This document shows positions 1 through 7,561 of a stretch of 36,830 nucleotides of DNA, one piece after another. Position 1 is the first letter of the stretch, and each line of letters opens with the position of its first letter. The position numbers and the translations under genes are program-made. Below the pieces are notes generated by a model, which worked only from the letters and a program-made list of their open reading frames with translations, searched no databases and was not told the DNA's origin. Source of the DNA: Burkholderiales bacterium (GTDB taxonomy: Bacteria > Pseudomonadota > Gammaproteobacteria > Burkholderiales > Burkholderiaceae_C); the NCBI GenBank assembly GCA_026954015.1, contig JAIXLP010000044.1:75693-112522 (forward strand), written 5' to 3'.

Positions 1-131
1 CTTCCGCGACACGGCTGTACCGGATGGCGGATGCGACTGTGGCTGGGGAAGGGCCCGATGTGCAAGGACTATTGTGCCACCGAAACCCCCGGCGGGCAGG
101 ATTGCAGGCCGCACGGCGTCGTGCGCGCGCA
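1..131. other. Left edge: no supported gene
   Basis: The first 131 bases lie downstream of ltrA on the minus strand. A short plus-strand frame rich in Cys (MCKDYCATETPGGQDC and on) reaches a stop at 180, but it overlaps ltrA antisense and has no start or ribosome site I trust. It could be the tail of a gene beyond the window. Confidence 0.3.
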
Positions 132-1361
132 TCAGTGCACCGCGAACGCCTGCGCGCAATGCGCCCGCCCGTACTCCTGACAGGCGATCGAGACGATCGG
201 GCCCACCGACAGCAGCAGCAACCCCCAGGCCAGCGCCAGCCCCTGCGCCACCGCCAGCGGGCCCAGGCCGATGCAGGCCAGCACCACCAGCATCAAGGGC
301 CACGGCGTGGCCTGCGCGCGCGTGACGTAGCGGTGCAGCGCCCAGATGGCACACACGAACAGCGCCAGCGGGATGGCCACGGCGCTGATGGCCAACAGCG
401 GCGAGCCGGCGTGCGCGTCCGGCCCGGCGGGCGTCAGCGCATCGGCCACCACCTCCAGCCCGCTGCCCACGGCCGCCAGCGCGGCAAACGCGAAGTAGTG
501 GCCGTAGCCCCAGCCGAAGCAGCGCTCGCGATGGCGGTGCAGTGCGTCGCCCGAGGGCAGCAGAAAGTACATCCACCACAGGCAGAACGCCAGCAGCGTG
601 CCGCCCAGGCCGACCAGCGCCACCTCCAGCGACAGGCCGTGCGCCTGCACCACGCCGGCAATCGCGTTGGCCACGCCCAGGATGCTTTCGCCCAGAATGA
701 TGATGACGAAGCCGCTGTAGCGCTCGGCGATGTGGTGCGGGTGCCAGGGCGTGGTGGGCCCGCGCCACTCGGCCCAGGCGGGCACGGCCAGCTCCAGCAG
801 CACCAGCGCGATCAGCACCGGCCAGGGGCCGGCGGCCGGCAGTCCGCCGTGGGCGCTGGCCAGGTAAAAGCCGATCCAGCCGCACTGCACCGCCGCCACG
901 CCCACCGCGTAGCGCAGGCAGGTGCCGCGGCGCAGCGCATCGCCGCGCGCCGCCAGCAGCCACTGCACGCACAGCGGCACGCGCATCAGCGCGTAGCCGG
1001 CGATCGTGACCAGCAGGCGCCCCTCGAACAGCCCCGGCACGCCGACGGCGAACACCAGCGCGCCGGCCATCTGCAGCAGGGTCAGCACGCGGTACGGCGC
1101 GTCGTCGGTGTCGTAGGCCGAGCCGAACCAGGTGTAGTTCATCCAGCCCCACCAGATCGCGAAGAAGGCCAGCAGATAGCCGGGCAGCGCCTGCAGCACG
1201 TGGTGCGCGCCCTCGGCGTGGTGCAGCTGCGCGGCGGCCAGCGCCACGGCCACGACAAAGCTGAGGTCGAACAGCAGTTCCAGCGGCGTGGCGGTGCGGT
1301 GCGCTTCGTGGATGTCGCGCCCGCGCACGGTGCGCGCGGCGGGGGGGTGCGGGTCGGTCAT
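132..1361 (-). CDS. LtrA-family (low temperature requirement A) membrane protein
   Basis: This is a 409-residue integral membrane protein that starts with MTDPHPPAA and is read leftwards to a TGA at 132. The N-terminal block with TPLELLFDLSFVVAVALAA, followed by WWGWMNYTWFGSAYDTDD, is the typical opening of the LtrA family, and the rest alternates hydrophobic segments (about ten) with short charged loops. The ILGESILGVANAI segment is also family-typical. LtrA was first named from Listeria cold growth; its biochemical role is not established, so I assign no reaction. An open frame extends 24 codons further upstream, but that extension has no family similarity, so I chose the internal ATG. It is divergent from the AI-2E-type transporter across a 230-bp gap. 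Confidence 0.85.
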   Translation of the reverse strand: MTDPHPPAARTVRGRDIHEAHRTATPLELLFDLSFVVAVALAAAQLHHAEGAHHVLQALPGYLLAFFAIWWGWMNYTWFGSAYDTDDAPYRVLTLLQMAGALVFAVGVPGLFEGRLLVTIAGYALMRVPLCVQWLLAARGDALRRGTCLRYAVGVAAVQCGWIGFYLASAHGGLPAAGPWPVLIALVLLELAVPAWAEWRGPTTPWHPHHIAERYSGFVIIILGESILGVANAIAGVVQAHGLSLEVALVGLGGTLLAFCLWWMYFLLPSGDALHRHRERCFGWGYGHYFAFAALAAVGSGLEVVADALTPAGPDAHAGSPLLAISAVAIPLALFVCAIWALHRYVTRAQATPWPLMLVVLACIGLGPLAVAQGLALAWGLLLLSVGPIVSIACQEYGRAHCAQAFAVH

Positions 1362-1470
1362 GGCCGAAGGTGCAGCATGGGTGGAGCGCGATGGTACCGA
1401 ACGGCAGCCATGCCAGGTCCGGCTGCGCGGCAACGCAGTTACCCCGGGACAGGGTTGCCGAAGATTTCAT

Positions 1471-1514
1471 GAAAAATGGCTGCAGCGCTTGTCCAGAAAG
1501 CGCTGACAGCTATC
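1471..1514 (-). repeat. Dispersed hairpin repeat, copy A (intergenic)
   Basis: Read on the minus strand this begins GATAGCTG and ends CATTTTTC. It contains an 8-bp perfect stem, CAGCGCTT (1483-1490) against AAGCGCTG (1498-1505), with a 7-nt loop. It aligns without gaps to copy E at 27139 (33 of 44 positions identical by hand count). It lies between divergent ltrA and the AI-2E-type gene, and the DNA around it is less GC-rich than its neighbours. Confidence 0.7.
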
Positions 1515-1591
1515 AGATAAATACCAAAAAGACGGTGGCCTTCGGGCGGTTCGCGTACAGTGCGGCCCTGTCGCTCGCACCATCGCCTGCC

Positions 1592-2674
1592 ATGCACTCG
1601 CCCGTCACCACCAACCGCGTGCTCGTCTCGCTGCTCATCGGCGTGACGCTGGCGTACGGCGCCATCCTGATGCCGCTGCACGGCGCGATCTTCTGGGGCA
1701 TGGTGCTGGCGATCCTGTTCGCGCCCTTGCACCGCAGGCTGCTCGCGCGCATGCCGCGTCGGCGCAATCTGGCGGCGCTGGCGACACTCGTGGTCTGCCT
1801 CCTGATCGTGATCCTGCCCATCCTGCTGATCGGCGTCTCGGTGGTGCAGGAAGTGAGCGACGCCTACCAGCGCGCGCGCAGCGGCCAGCTCAATCTCGGC
1901 ACGTACGCGCAGCAGATCTGGGACGCGCTGCCCGCGTGGGTGCTCGGGCTGCTGCAGCGTCTGCACCTCGATTCGATCACGGAGCTGCAGGCGCGCATTT
2001 CGAGCTTTGGCGTGCAGGCGAGCCAGTTCCTTGCAAACAAGGCGCTCGATCTGGGCTCCAACACACTGCAGTTCATCGTCAACTTCGGCGTGATGCTCTA
2101 CCTGCTGTTTTTCCTGCTGCGCGACGGAACGCTGCTGGTCGGGCGCATCCGCGACGCGATCCCGCTGGATGCGGACCACAAGCGCGCACTGGCGCAGAAA
2201 TTCACGACGGTGATACGCGCTACCGTCAAGGGCAACATCGCAGTGGCCGCGACGCAAGGCGCGCTCGGCGGGTTGATCTTCTGGGTGCTGGGCATCCAGG
2301 GGCCGGTGATGTGGGGCGTGCTGATGGCCTTCCTGTCGCTGCTGCCCGCCGTGGGCGCGAGCCTCATCTGGGGGCCGGTGGCGGTGTACTTCCTGGCGAC
2401 CGGCGCCATCGGGCAGGGCATCACGCTCACGCTCTACGGCGTGGGCGTGATCGGCCTCGTGGACAACCTGCTGCGGCCGCTGCTCGTGGGCAAGGACACC
2501 AAGATGCCGGACTACGTGGTGCTGATCTCCACGCTCGGCGGCATGGCACTGTTCGGCCTCACGGGTTTCGTGATCGGGCCCATGGTGGCGGCGCTCTTCA
2601 TCGCCACCTGGGACCTGTACGCGCCGCCAACCAAGCGCGGCCATCAGCCACCCGAGACGCCCCCAAAACGATAG
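1592..2674 (+). CDS. AI-2E family transporter (PerM/YdiK type)
   Basis: A 360-residue membrane protein of the AI-2E transporter family (PF01594). Paired hydrophobic segments lie near residues 10-45 and 60-90, a soluble amphipathic stretch follows (about 95-150), and several C-terminal membrane spans include FIVNFGVMLYLLFFLLRDG and the late family-type segment GLVDNLLRPLLVGKDTKMPD. Members export autoinducer-2 or act in sodium/proton or pH tolerance; which applies here cannot be read from sequence. The frame is open for 74 codons upstream, but the MHSPVTTNRV start places the first membrane helix correctly and the upstream part is repeat-derived DNA. The tail PPKR-stop runs into a possible degenerate repeat copy. 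Confidence 0.87.
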   Translation: MHSPVTTNRVLVSLLIGVTLAYGAILMPLHGAIFWGMVLAILFAPLHRRLLARMPRRRNLAALATLVVCLLIVILPILLIGVSVVQEVSDAYQRARSGQLNLGTYAQQIWDALPAWVLGLLQRLHLDSITELQARISSFGVQASQFLANKALDLGSNTLQFIVNFGVMLYLLFFLLRDGTLLVGRIRDAIPLDADHKRALAQKFTTVIRATVKGNIAVAATQGALGGLIFWVLGIQGPVMWGVLMAFLSLLPAVGASLIWGPVAVYFLATGAIGQGITLTLYGVGVIGLVDNLLRPLLVGKDTKMPDYVVLISTLGGMALFGLTGFVIGPMVAALFIATWDLYAPPTKRGHQPPETPPKR

Positions 2675-2711
2675 CTGGAAGCGATCGCCTGGCGTAGGTT
2701 CAATGGGTTTT
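2667..2711 (+). repeat. Possible degenerate copy B of the dispersed repeat
   Basis: AACGATAGCTGGAAGCG overlaps the stop codon of the AI-2E-type gene and resembles the left half of the repeat seen at 1471, 23320, 27139 and 35925. The right half does not align well, so this is only a candidate. Confidence 0.3.
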
Positions 2712-2738
2712 CCCCCCTGAATATGCAAGGGATATCCC
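2705..2738. promoter_or_regulatory. Two GGG-N4-CCC inverted repeats upstream of usp
   Basis: GGGTTTTCCC (2705-2714) and the perfect palindrome GGGATATCCC (2729-2738) have centres 24 bp apart, in the 119-bp gap before the universal stress gene. GGGTTTTCCC is the exact reverse complement of the core GGGAAAACCC in the promoter at 26855-26864. Two half-site pairs upstream of a stress gene suggest an operator for a dimeric regulator. The regulator is unknown. Confidence 0.45.
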
Positions 2739-2793
2739 GATGGGCGCGCGGCGCAGCGCATGCCACACTGCCCCTGCCTTTGACGAAACCGCC

Positions 2794-3660
2794 ATGCCCA
2801 CACCCGATACCGTCTATGCCTGCCTCGATGGCCTGAACACCACGGCTGCAGTGGTCGAGGGCGCGTGCTGGGCGGCGCAGCGGCTCTCGGCCCCGCTCAC
2901 GCTGCTGCACACGCTGGAGCGCCCCGAGCCCACGCCGCCGGTGGGCGACTACAGCGGCGTGCTCGGCATGGGCGCGCAGGACCTGCTGCTGCAGCGCCTC
3001 TCCGCCCTGGACGAAGAGCGCGCGCAGATCACGCAACAGGCGGCGCAGCGCATGCTCGACGAGGCGCGCACGCACGCGTGCGAAGGCAGCGTGCCGCAGA
3101 TGTCCACGATGCTGCGCCAGGGTGACCTGACGGACGTGCTGCTCACGCAGGAGCCCACGGCGCGCCTGTTCGTGCTCGGCAGCAACCGGCGCCCGCCCAC
3201 GGTACGCAAGCTGCGGCTGGACCACCGCATCGAAACCGCGGTGCGCAACCTGCGCCAGCCCGTGATGGTGATGGACGCGGTGCCGTTCGTGCCGCCCACG
3301 CACTTCGTCGTGGCCTACGACGGCAGCGCCACCGCCGACGCCGCGGTGCAGCGCGTGGCAGGCAGCCCGCTGCTGCGCGGCATGCCCGCCGAGCTGGTGA
3401 TGGTGGGCGAATGCCCCGCGCGCCTGCAGGAGCGGCTGCGCGCCGCCAAGACGCTGCTGGAGGATGCGGGCTTTGCCACCACCACACGCACGCTGCCCGG
3501 TCTGCCCGAGGAGGTGGTTCCGCCGCTGCTCGAATCGCTGGGCAGCACGCTGCTGGTGCTGGGCGCCTATGGCCACTCGCGCATCCGGCACTTCATCGTG
3601 GGCAGCACGACGACGGCGCTTCTGCGGTTGTGCAGCGTGCCGGTGCTGGTGCTGCGCTGA
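2794..3660 (+). CDS. Tandem universal stress protein (two Usp domains, first degenerate)
   Basis: A 288-residue cytoplasmic protein made of two UspA-like domains (about 1-148 and 150-288). The C-terminal domain opens with HFVVAYDGSATADAAVQ and ends with GAYGHSRIRHFIVGSTT, the G-x2-G-x9-G(S/T) nucleotide-binding signature of ATP-binding Usps. In the N-terminal domain the matching site reads LGSNRRPPTVRKLRLD and lacks the glycine pattern, so that half probably does not bind ATP. I preferred the MPTPDTVYACLDG start to the one 18 codons upstream because beta-strand 1 follows it directly. It converges with yejF. The two GGG-N4-CCC palindromes upstream are candidate control sites. Confidence 0.88.
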   Translation: MPTPDTVYACLDGLNTTAAVVEGACWAAQRLSAPLTLLHTLERPEPTPPVGDYSGVLGMGAQDLLLQRLSALDEERAQITQQAAQRMLDEARTHACEGSVPQMSTMLRQGDLTDVLLTQEPTARLFVLGSNRRPPTVRKLRLDHRIETAVRNLRQPVMVMDAVPFVPPTHFVVAYDGSATADAAVQRVAGSPLLRGMPAELVMVGECPARLQERLRAAKTLLEDAGFATTTRTLPGLPEEVVPPLLESLGSTLLVLGAYGHSRIRHFIVGSTTTALLRLCSVPVLVLR

Positions 3661-3703
3661 TGGCGAAGGACCGCGCCGCGCGGCGATGGCGCGCCTTCGG
3701 GGC

Positions 3704-3724
3704 ATGACGGAGCCATCCCGTCAT
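3704..3724 (+). terminator. Candidate terminator hairpin between usp and yejF
   Basis: ATGACGG (3704-3710) and CCGTCAT (3718-3724) form a perfect 7-bp stem with a 7-nt loop in the 60-bp convergent gap. The yejF stop codon sits in the right arm. The T-run is weak (TCGTCATT follows). Confidence 0.35.
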
Positions 3725-5346
3725 TCGTCATTCACGCTACGCGCCGCTTCCACCAGCCGCCGCGTGTACGGATGTCTCGGCGCATCCAGCACCTGATGCA
3801 CGTCGCCTGACTCCAGCACCTCGCCGTCCTTCATCACGATGACCTCGTGCGCCATCGCGCGCACCACGGCCATGTCGTGCGTGATGAGCAGGTACGCCAG
3901 GCCCAGCTCCTTCTGCAGCCGCTGCAGCAGCGCGAGCACCTGCTGCTGGATCGTGACGTCCAGCGCGCTCGTCGGCTCGTCGAGCACCAGCAGACGCGGG
4001 CGCAGGATGAGTGCGCGCGCCACTGCGACGCGCTGGCGCTGGCCGCCCGAAAATTCATGCGGATAGCGCGCAAGCAGGCCGGGGAATTGCGATTCCGCGA
4101 GCCCTACTTCGGCCAGCATCGCGAGCACGCGCGTGCGGCGTTCGGTCTCGGACAGGTCGGGCGCGTGCACCTTGAGGCCTTCACCGACGATTTCCTCGAT
4201 GGTAAGGCGCGGCGAAAGCGAGGAAAACGGGTCCTGGAACACCACCTGCACCTGGCTGCGCAACTGCTGGTTGCGCGCGCTGTTGTGCGGCGCCGGGTGC
4301 TGCCAGTGCTGGCCGACGATCTCCAGCGTGCCGCGGCTCGCAAGCAGCCCGAGCAGCGCCTGCGCGAGCGTGGATTTGCCCGAGCCCGACTCGCCCACCA
4401 CGCCCAGCGTGCGCCCGGCGGGTATCGCAAAATCCGCGCCCTTCACGGCCAGGAATTCGCCCTTGGCAAACCAGCCGCGCACGCCAGGCAAGGCCACCGG
4501 GTAGCCCACGTGCAGCGCCTGCGCGCGCGCGGCGGGCGGTGCGTTGGCCGCTGGCTCGCCCTCGACCACGTCGCGCCGGGGCGTGCTGGCGATCAGGCGC
4601 TGGGTATAGGCATGCTCGGGCGCGTCAAAAATGCGCGCGGTGGCGCCCTGCTCCACCAGGTGGCCCTGCTCCATCACCGCGACGCGGTCGGCGAAGCGGC
4701 GCACCATGAGCAGGTCGTGCGTGATGAGCAGCACCGCCATGCCGCTCTGGCGCTGCAGGTCCGCGAGCAGTTCGAGGATCTGGCCGCGCAGCGAGACATC
4801 GAGCGCCGTGGTCGGCTCGTCGGCCAGCAGCAGTTTGGGGCGGCTCGCCAGCGCCATCGCAATCATCGCGCGCTGGCGCTGCCCGCCCGAGAGCTGGTGC
4901 GGCAGGCTGGCAGCGCGGCGCTCGGGTTCGGGGATGCCGGTGGCCGCAAACAATTCGATAGCTGCCTGCGCGCTCTGGAACTTGCTCAAACCCTGTTTCA
5001 GCATCAAAACCTCGGCCACCTGTTTGCCGACGGTCATCAAGGGGTTGAGCGCGGTCATCGGCTCCTGGAAGATCATCGCGACCTCGCTGCCGCGTACGGC
5101 GCGCAGCTCGCGCTCCGGCAACTGCAGCAGGTCGCGCCCGCCCAGCAGGGCCTGGCCGGTGATGTGCGCCTCACCGGCAAGGCGCAGCAGCGAGAGCGCG
5201 CTCACGGTCTTGCCCGAGCCCGATTCACCGACGAGCGCGAATTTCTCGCCCGCGCGGATCTCGAAATCGACGCCGTGCACCACCTCCTTGGCGCCAAAGG
5301 CCACGCGCAGGTCGCGCACCTGCAGGAGCACTTCGGCGGCGCTCAT
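3721..5346 (-). CDS. yejF: Peptide ABC transporter ATP-binding protein, double ATPase
   Basis: A 541-residue ATPase subunit with two complete nucleotide-binding domains in one chain, as in YejF. Domain 1 has Walker A GESGSGKT (residues 40-47), signature LSGGQRQR (about 154) and Walker B LLLADEPTTALD. Domain 2 has GESGSGKS (about 319), FSGGQRQR (about 432) and LLVLDEPTSALD. An oligopeptide-transporter C-terminal tail (APEHAYTQRLI) follows the first domain. It powers uptake by YejA/B/E, usually of oligopeptides and microcin-C-like peptides. The start MSAAEVLLQ overlaps the yejE stop by 4 bp (ATGA), showing translational coupling. A low-GC patch near 4957-5010 resembles the dispersed repeat but does not lengthen the protein. 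It is the last gene of the yej transcript. Confidence 0.92.
   Translation of the reverse strand: MSAAEVLLQVRDLRVAFGAKEVVHGVDFEIRAGEKFALVGESGSGKTVSALSLLRLAGEAHITGQALLGGRDLLQLPERELRAVRGSEVAMIFQEPMTALNPLMTVGKQVAEVLMLKQGLSKFQSAQAAIELFAATGIPEPERRAASLPHQLSGGQRQRAMIAMALASRPKLLLADEPTTALDVSLRGQILELLADLQRQSGMAVLLITHDLLMVRRFADRVAVMEQGHLVEQGATARIFDAPEHAYTQRLIASTPRRDVVEGEPAANAPPAARAQALHVGYPVALPGVRGWFAKGEFLAVKGADFAIPAGRTLGVVGESGSGKSTLAQALLGLLASRGTLEIVGQHWQHPAPHNSARNQQLRSQVQVVFQDPFSSLSPRLTIEEIVGEGLKVHAPDLSETERRTRVLAMLAEVGLAESQFPGLLARYPHEFSGGQRQRVAVARALILRPRLLVLDEPTSALDVTIQQQVLALLQRLQKELGLAYLLITHDMAVVRAMAHEVIVMKDGEVLESGDVHQVLDAPRHPYTRRLVEAARSVNDE
4957..5010 (+). repeat. Possible copy C of the dispersed repeat, inside yejF
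   Basis: GATAGCTGCCTGCGCGCT followed within 45 bp by GCATCAAAAC resembles the edges of the dispersed repeat. On the coding strand it specifies part of domain 1 between the Q-loop region and the ABC signature. From memory, the distance from EVL to PHQLSGG (40 residues) equals that of E. coli YejF, so there is no length change. The central stem is weak, so this copy is uncertain. Confidence 0.35.
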
Positions 5347-6398
5347 GCGTCGGCCTTCCGGGGATCGAGCGCATCGCGCAGCGCGTCGCCCATGAAGGTC
5401 AGCAGCAAGAGCGTGATCACCAGCACCGCAAAGGTGAAGATGGAAATCCACCACGCGTCGATGTTGTTCTTGCCCTGGCTCAGCAGCTCGCCCAGGCTCG
5501 GGGTGCCTGGCGGCACGCCCAGGCCGAGGAAGTCGAGCGAGGTGAGCGCCAGGATCGCCGCGCTCATGCGAAACGGCAAAAAGGTGACCACCGGCACCAT
5601 GGAGTTGGGCAGGATGTGGCGCCACATGATCCGGCCGTTGGGCACGCCCAGCGCGCGCGCCGCCTTGACGTAATCGAGCTGGCGGTTACGCAGGAATTCG
5701 GCGCGCACGTAGTCCGACAGGCCCATCCAGCCAAACAGGCTCAGCAGGATGAGCAGCAGCGCGATGCTGGGCGCGAAGATGGCACTGAAGATGATGAGCA
5801 GGTACAGCTCGGGCATGGAGCCCCAGATCTCGATGAAGCGCTGGAAGGCCAGGTCCGTCTTGCCGCCAAAGAAGCCCTGCACCGCCCCGGCGACGATGCC
5901 CAGCACCACGCCCACCGCCGTGAGCGCGAGACCAAAGAGCACGCTCACGCGAAAGCCGTAGATGAGTTGCGCGAGCAGGTCGCGCCCGCGATCGTCCGTG
6001 CCCAGCCAGTTGTCGCGCGAGGGCGCCGAGGGATTGGGCGCCTTGGCGAAGTAGTTCAGCGTGTTCGCGCCATAGGGGTTGATCGTGTACAGCGCCCAGT
6101 TGCCGCCCGTGGTGATGCGCTGGCGCACGTAGGGGTCGAGGTAATCGGCAGGCGTGGCGAAGTCACCGCCAAACGTCGTCTCGGGGTAGTCGTGCAGCAT
6201 CGGAAAGTAGGTCTGCCCTTCGTAACGCACGACGAGCGGGCGGTCGTTGCTCACCAGTTCGGCACCCAGGCTCACGAGCACCAGCGCGCAGAAGACCACC
6301 AGGCTCCAGTAGCCCAGCCGGTTGCGCTTGAAGCGCAGCCAGGCGCGCCGCGCGGGCGACAAGCTGGGCGCGGGCGCGCCGTCAGCCATGGCGCTCAT
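5343..6398 (-). CDS. yejE: Peptide ABC transporter permease YejE
   Basis: A 351-residue inner-membrane permease. After a short cytoplasmic N-terminus with ARRAWLRFKRNRLGYWSL (typical of the DppC/OppC/YejE group) comes one helix and then a roughly 100-residue periplasmic insert (about 50-130) containing ETTFGGDFATPADYLDPYV, which marks YejE rather than DppC. The helix block with WLGTDDRGRDLLAQLIYGFRVS and the coupling loop around YVKAARALGVPNGRIMWRHILPNS (EAA motif) follow. The stop overlaps the yejF start as ATGA. Two starts are possible, ATG at 6398 or ATG at 6389; both lie inside the 3' end of the PIN toxin gene, an unusual partner for this operon. Confidence 0.92.
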   Translation of the reverse strand: MSAMADGAPAPSLSPARRAWLRFKRNRLGYWSLVVFCALVLVSLGAELVSNDRPLVVRYEGQTYFPMLHDYPETTFGGDFATPADYLDPYVRQRITTGGNWALYTINPYGANTLNYFAKAPNPSAPSRDNWLGTDDRGRDLLAQLIYGFRVSVLFGLALTAVGVVLGIVAGAVQGFFGGKTDLAFQRFIEIWGSMPELYLLIIFSAIFAPSIALLLILLSLFGWMGLSDYVRAEFLRNRQLDYVKAARALGVPNGRIMWRHILPNSMVPVVTFLPFRMSAAILALTSLDFLGLGVPPGTPSLGELLSQGKNNIDAWWISIFTFAVLVITLLLLTFMGDALRDALDPRKADA

Positions 6399-6810
6399 CG
6401 GCCAGCAGGTTGTGGAAGGGCTCGCAGCTCTTGAACCGGTAGGCGCCGAAGTCGCGCTCGTCCGTGGTCAGGATGCGGCCGTGGCCCAGGTGCTCGGCCA
6501 GCAGCACGAGCGAGCCGTCGGCCAGGTCCATCGGCAGGCTGGCGTAGCGCTCCATCAGGTGCGCGAGCCGCTCGGTCTGCGGCGCGTCCCACTGCCAGAC
6601 GGCGATGCCGCCGGCGGCCACGTCGCGCAACAGGGCTTGCGCGGCGTCGGTGCCTATCCAGCGCGTGAGCAGGTGCGTGGCCTCGGTCAGCACCGGCCAG
6701 GTGGTGATCCAGCCTTCATCGTGCGTGTGCAGCGCCCGCGCGGCGCGACCGTGCCAGGCATCGTCGGCATCGGCCAGGGCGTAAAAGAAGCCGGCGTCGG
6801 CGATGATCAC
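6382..6810 (-). CDS. PIN-domain ribonuclease toxin (VapC-like)
   Basis: A 142-residue PIN-domain protein with the acidic residues expected of a metal-dependent ribonuclease: Asp5 in MIIADAGFFYAL, Glu43 in VLTEATHLL, Asp98 in DLADGSLVLLAE and Asp117 in LTTDERDF. PIN toxins of VapBC-type modules cleave tRNA or other RNA when released from the antitoxin. The start codon is GTG (6808-6810), which overlaps the TGA of the ribbon-helix-helix gene in a 4-bp GTGA junction, so the two are coupled. Its own TGA overlaps the yejE start by 8 or 17 bp, so toxin and transporter translation are also linked. All four acidic positions are intact, so it looks active. Confidence 0.85.
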   Translation of the reverse strand: MIIADAGFFYALADADDAWHGRAARALHTHDEGWITTWPVLTEATHLLTRWIGTDAAQALLRDVAAGGIAVWQWDAPQTERLAHLMERYASLPMDLADGSLVLLAEHLGHGRILTTDERDFGAYRFKSCEPFHNLLADERHG

Positions 6811-7142
6811 GCGCGGCCTGCCTCGGAAGGTTTGGCAGGTTTGGGGCCGGCGGCATAAGGCGCCGCCGCCGGCTCGTGCACCGCCGGCGCATGGCCCTGG
6901 TGCTTGGCGCCCCAGCCTTCGGCCAGGCGCGCCTTGGTGCTGCCCGCCACGTCGCTGCGGCCGCTGTGGCCCTTGCCGACGAAGGCCGCGAAGTGCGCCA
7001 GCCCCCCGCGCCGCGCGCGCACCTGGTCGTAATAGTGCTGCACGCTGGTACGCAGCACCTCGCTCACGCCCAGGCCGGTGGCTTCGGCCAGGTAGTTGAG
7101 CTGCTGCTCGGCTTCGCCCTCGAAACGCGCGTTGACCCGCAT
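6807..7142 (-). CDS. Ribbon-helix-helix antitoxin for the PIN toxin
   Basis: A 111-residue protein. The first 45 residues (MRVNARFEGEAEQQLNYLAE then ATGLGVSEVLRTSVQHYYDQ) fit a ribbon-helix-helix DNA-binding fold: a short beta strand followed by two helices around the GLGVSEVLR turn. The rest is rich in Ala, Pro, Gly and His and probably disordered; it would wrap the toxin. The gene precedes the PIN gene with a GTGA overlap, the usual antitoxin-first order. I placed the start at the ATG at 7142, because the longer frame reads through the operator and promoter at 7166-7204. It probably represses that promoter alone or in complex with the toxin. The exact antitoxin family is not certain. Confidence 0.72.
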   Translation of the reverse strand: MRVNARFEGEAEQQLNYLAEATGLGVSEVLRTSVQHYYDQVRARRGGLAHFAAFVGKGHSGRSDVAGSTKARLAEGWGAKHQGHAPAVHEPAAAPYAAGPKPAKPSEAGRA

Positions 7143-7165
7143 GGCTGGCTTTCGGAAGAAATGAT

Positions 7166-7204
7166 TGTCATGCATTGTATGACATTGATGATGAATCGCC
7201 TCAA
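7166..7204 (-). promoter_or_regulatory. Promoter and inverted-repeat operator of the RHH-PIN module
   Basis: TGTCAT (7166-7171) and ATGACA (7179-7184) form a 6-bp inverted repeat with a 7-bp spacer, 24 bp upstream of the antitoxin start. On the minus strand a TACAAT -10 (7179-7174) lies in and next to the spacer, with a possible TTGAGG -35 (7204-7199, 19-bp spacing). A dimeric RHH repressor bound there would block RNA polymerase. The region is strikingly AT-rich for this window. Confidence 0.55.
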
Positions 7205-7213
7205 TTCTGGAGC

Positions 7214-7543
7214 TCAACCCCAAGAGCGCGTGAACAGCTCGTCGAGCGCATCGGTGATAGCCTGCCCGTGCTCTGCCAGCGAGGCCACCTTCTCGCCCAG
7301 CGATGCCGTGTCCATGGACACCATGTCCAGCGGGTGCAAAACCACCTCCACGCCCTGCACACGAAACACGGGATTGAGCCGCGAACCCACGCTGGACATG
7401 CCCGGCGGCAACGCGCTGCGGCGCACCAGTGGCACCACGACGCGGCGGCGGTAGTCATCGAACAGCGCAGACTGAACCAACACAACGTAGGCCACATCGG
7501 CGCGCTGCCCGCCAAGGTAGGCGTGAACGTCAAACTGCGCCAT
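7214..7543 (-). CDS. ccdB: CcdB-family toxin (gyrase poison)
   Basis: A 109-residue CcdB homologue. It shows the family layout: MAQFDVHAYLGG at the N-terminus, YVVLVQSALFDDYRRRVVVPLV in the first sheet, LNPVFRVQGVEVVLHPLDMVSM in the middle and a C-terminal helix ending LFTRSWG. In F-plasmid CcdB the C-terminal Trp-Gly-Ile contacts GyrA. Here Trp-Gly is present as the last two residues but the Ile is absent. It follows ccdA by 18 bp on the same strand, the normal antitoxin-toxin order. CcdB traps DNA gyrase on cleaved DNA when CcdA is lost. This is a chromosomal copy lying between yejB and yejE. Confidence 0.85.
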   Translation of the reverse strand: MAQFDVHAYLGGQRADVAYVVLVQSALFDDYRRRVVVPLVRRSALPPGMSSVGSRLNPVFRVQGVEVVLHPLDMVSMDTASLGEKVASLAEHGQAITDALDELFTRSWG

Positions 7544-7561
7544 ATGTCGGCCAGCTATGGA

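Noticed and set aside
1-180. Short Cys-rich plus-strand frame at the left edge
   Set aside because: It overlaps ltrA antisense, has no trusted start, and its Cys content is explained by GC-rich codons. It could be a gene tail, but nothing supports this.
24-1472. A 482-codon plus-strand frame over ltrA
   Set aside because: Antisense to a recognisable membrane protein; Gln/His/Arg-rich shadow.
1551-1561. TACAGT near 1556 as a -10 for the AI-2E-type gene
   Set aside because: Only four of six bases fit and no -35 could be placed; not listed as a feature.
3847-5673. A 608-codon plus-strand frame over yejF and yejE
   Set aside because: It is a mirror of the ABC transporter genes, with biased composition and no domain.
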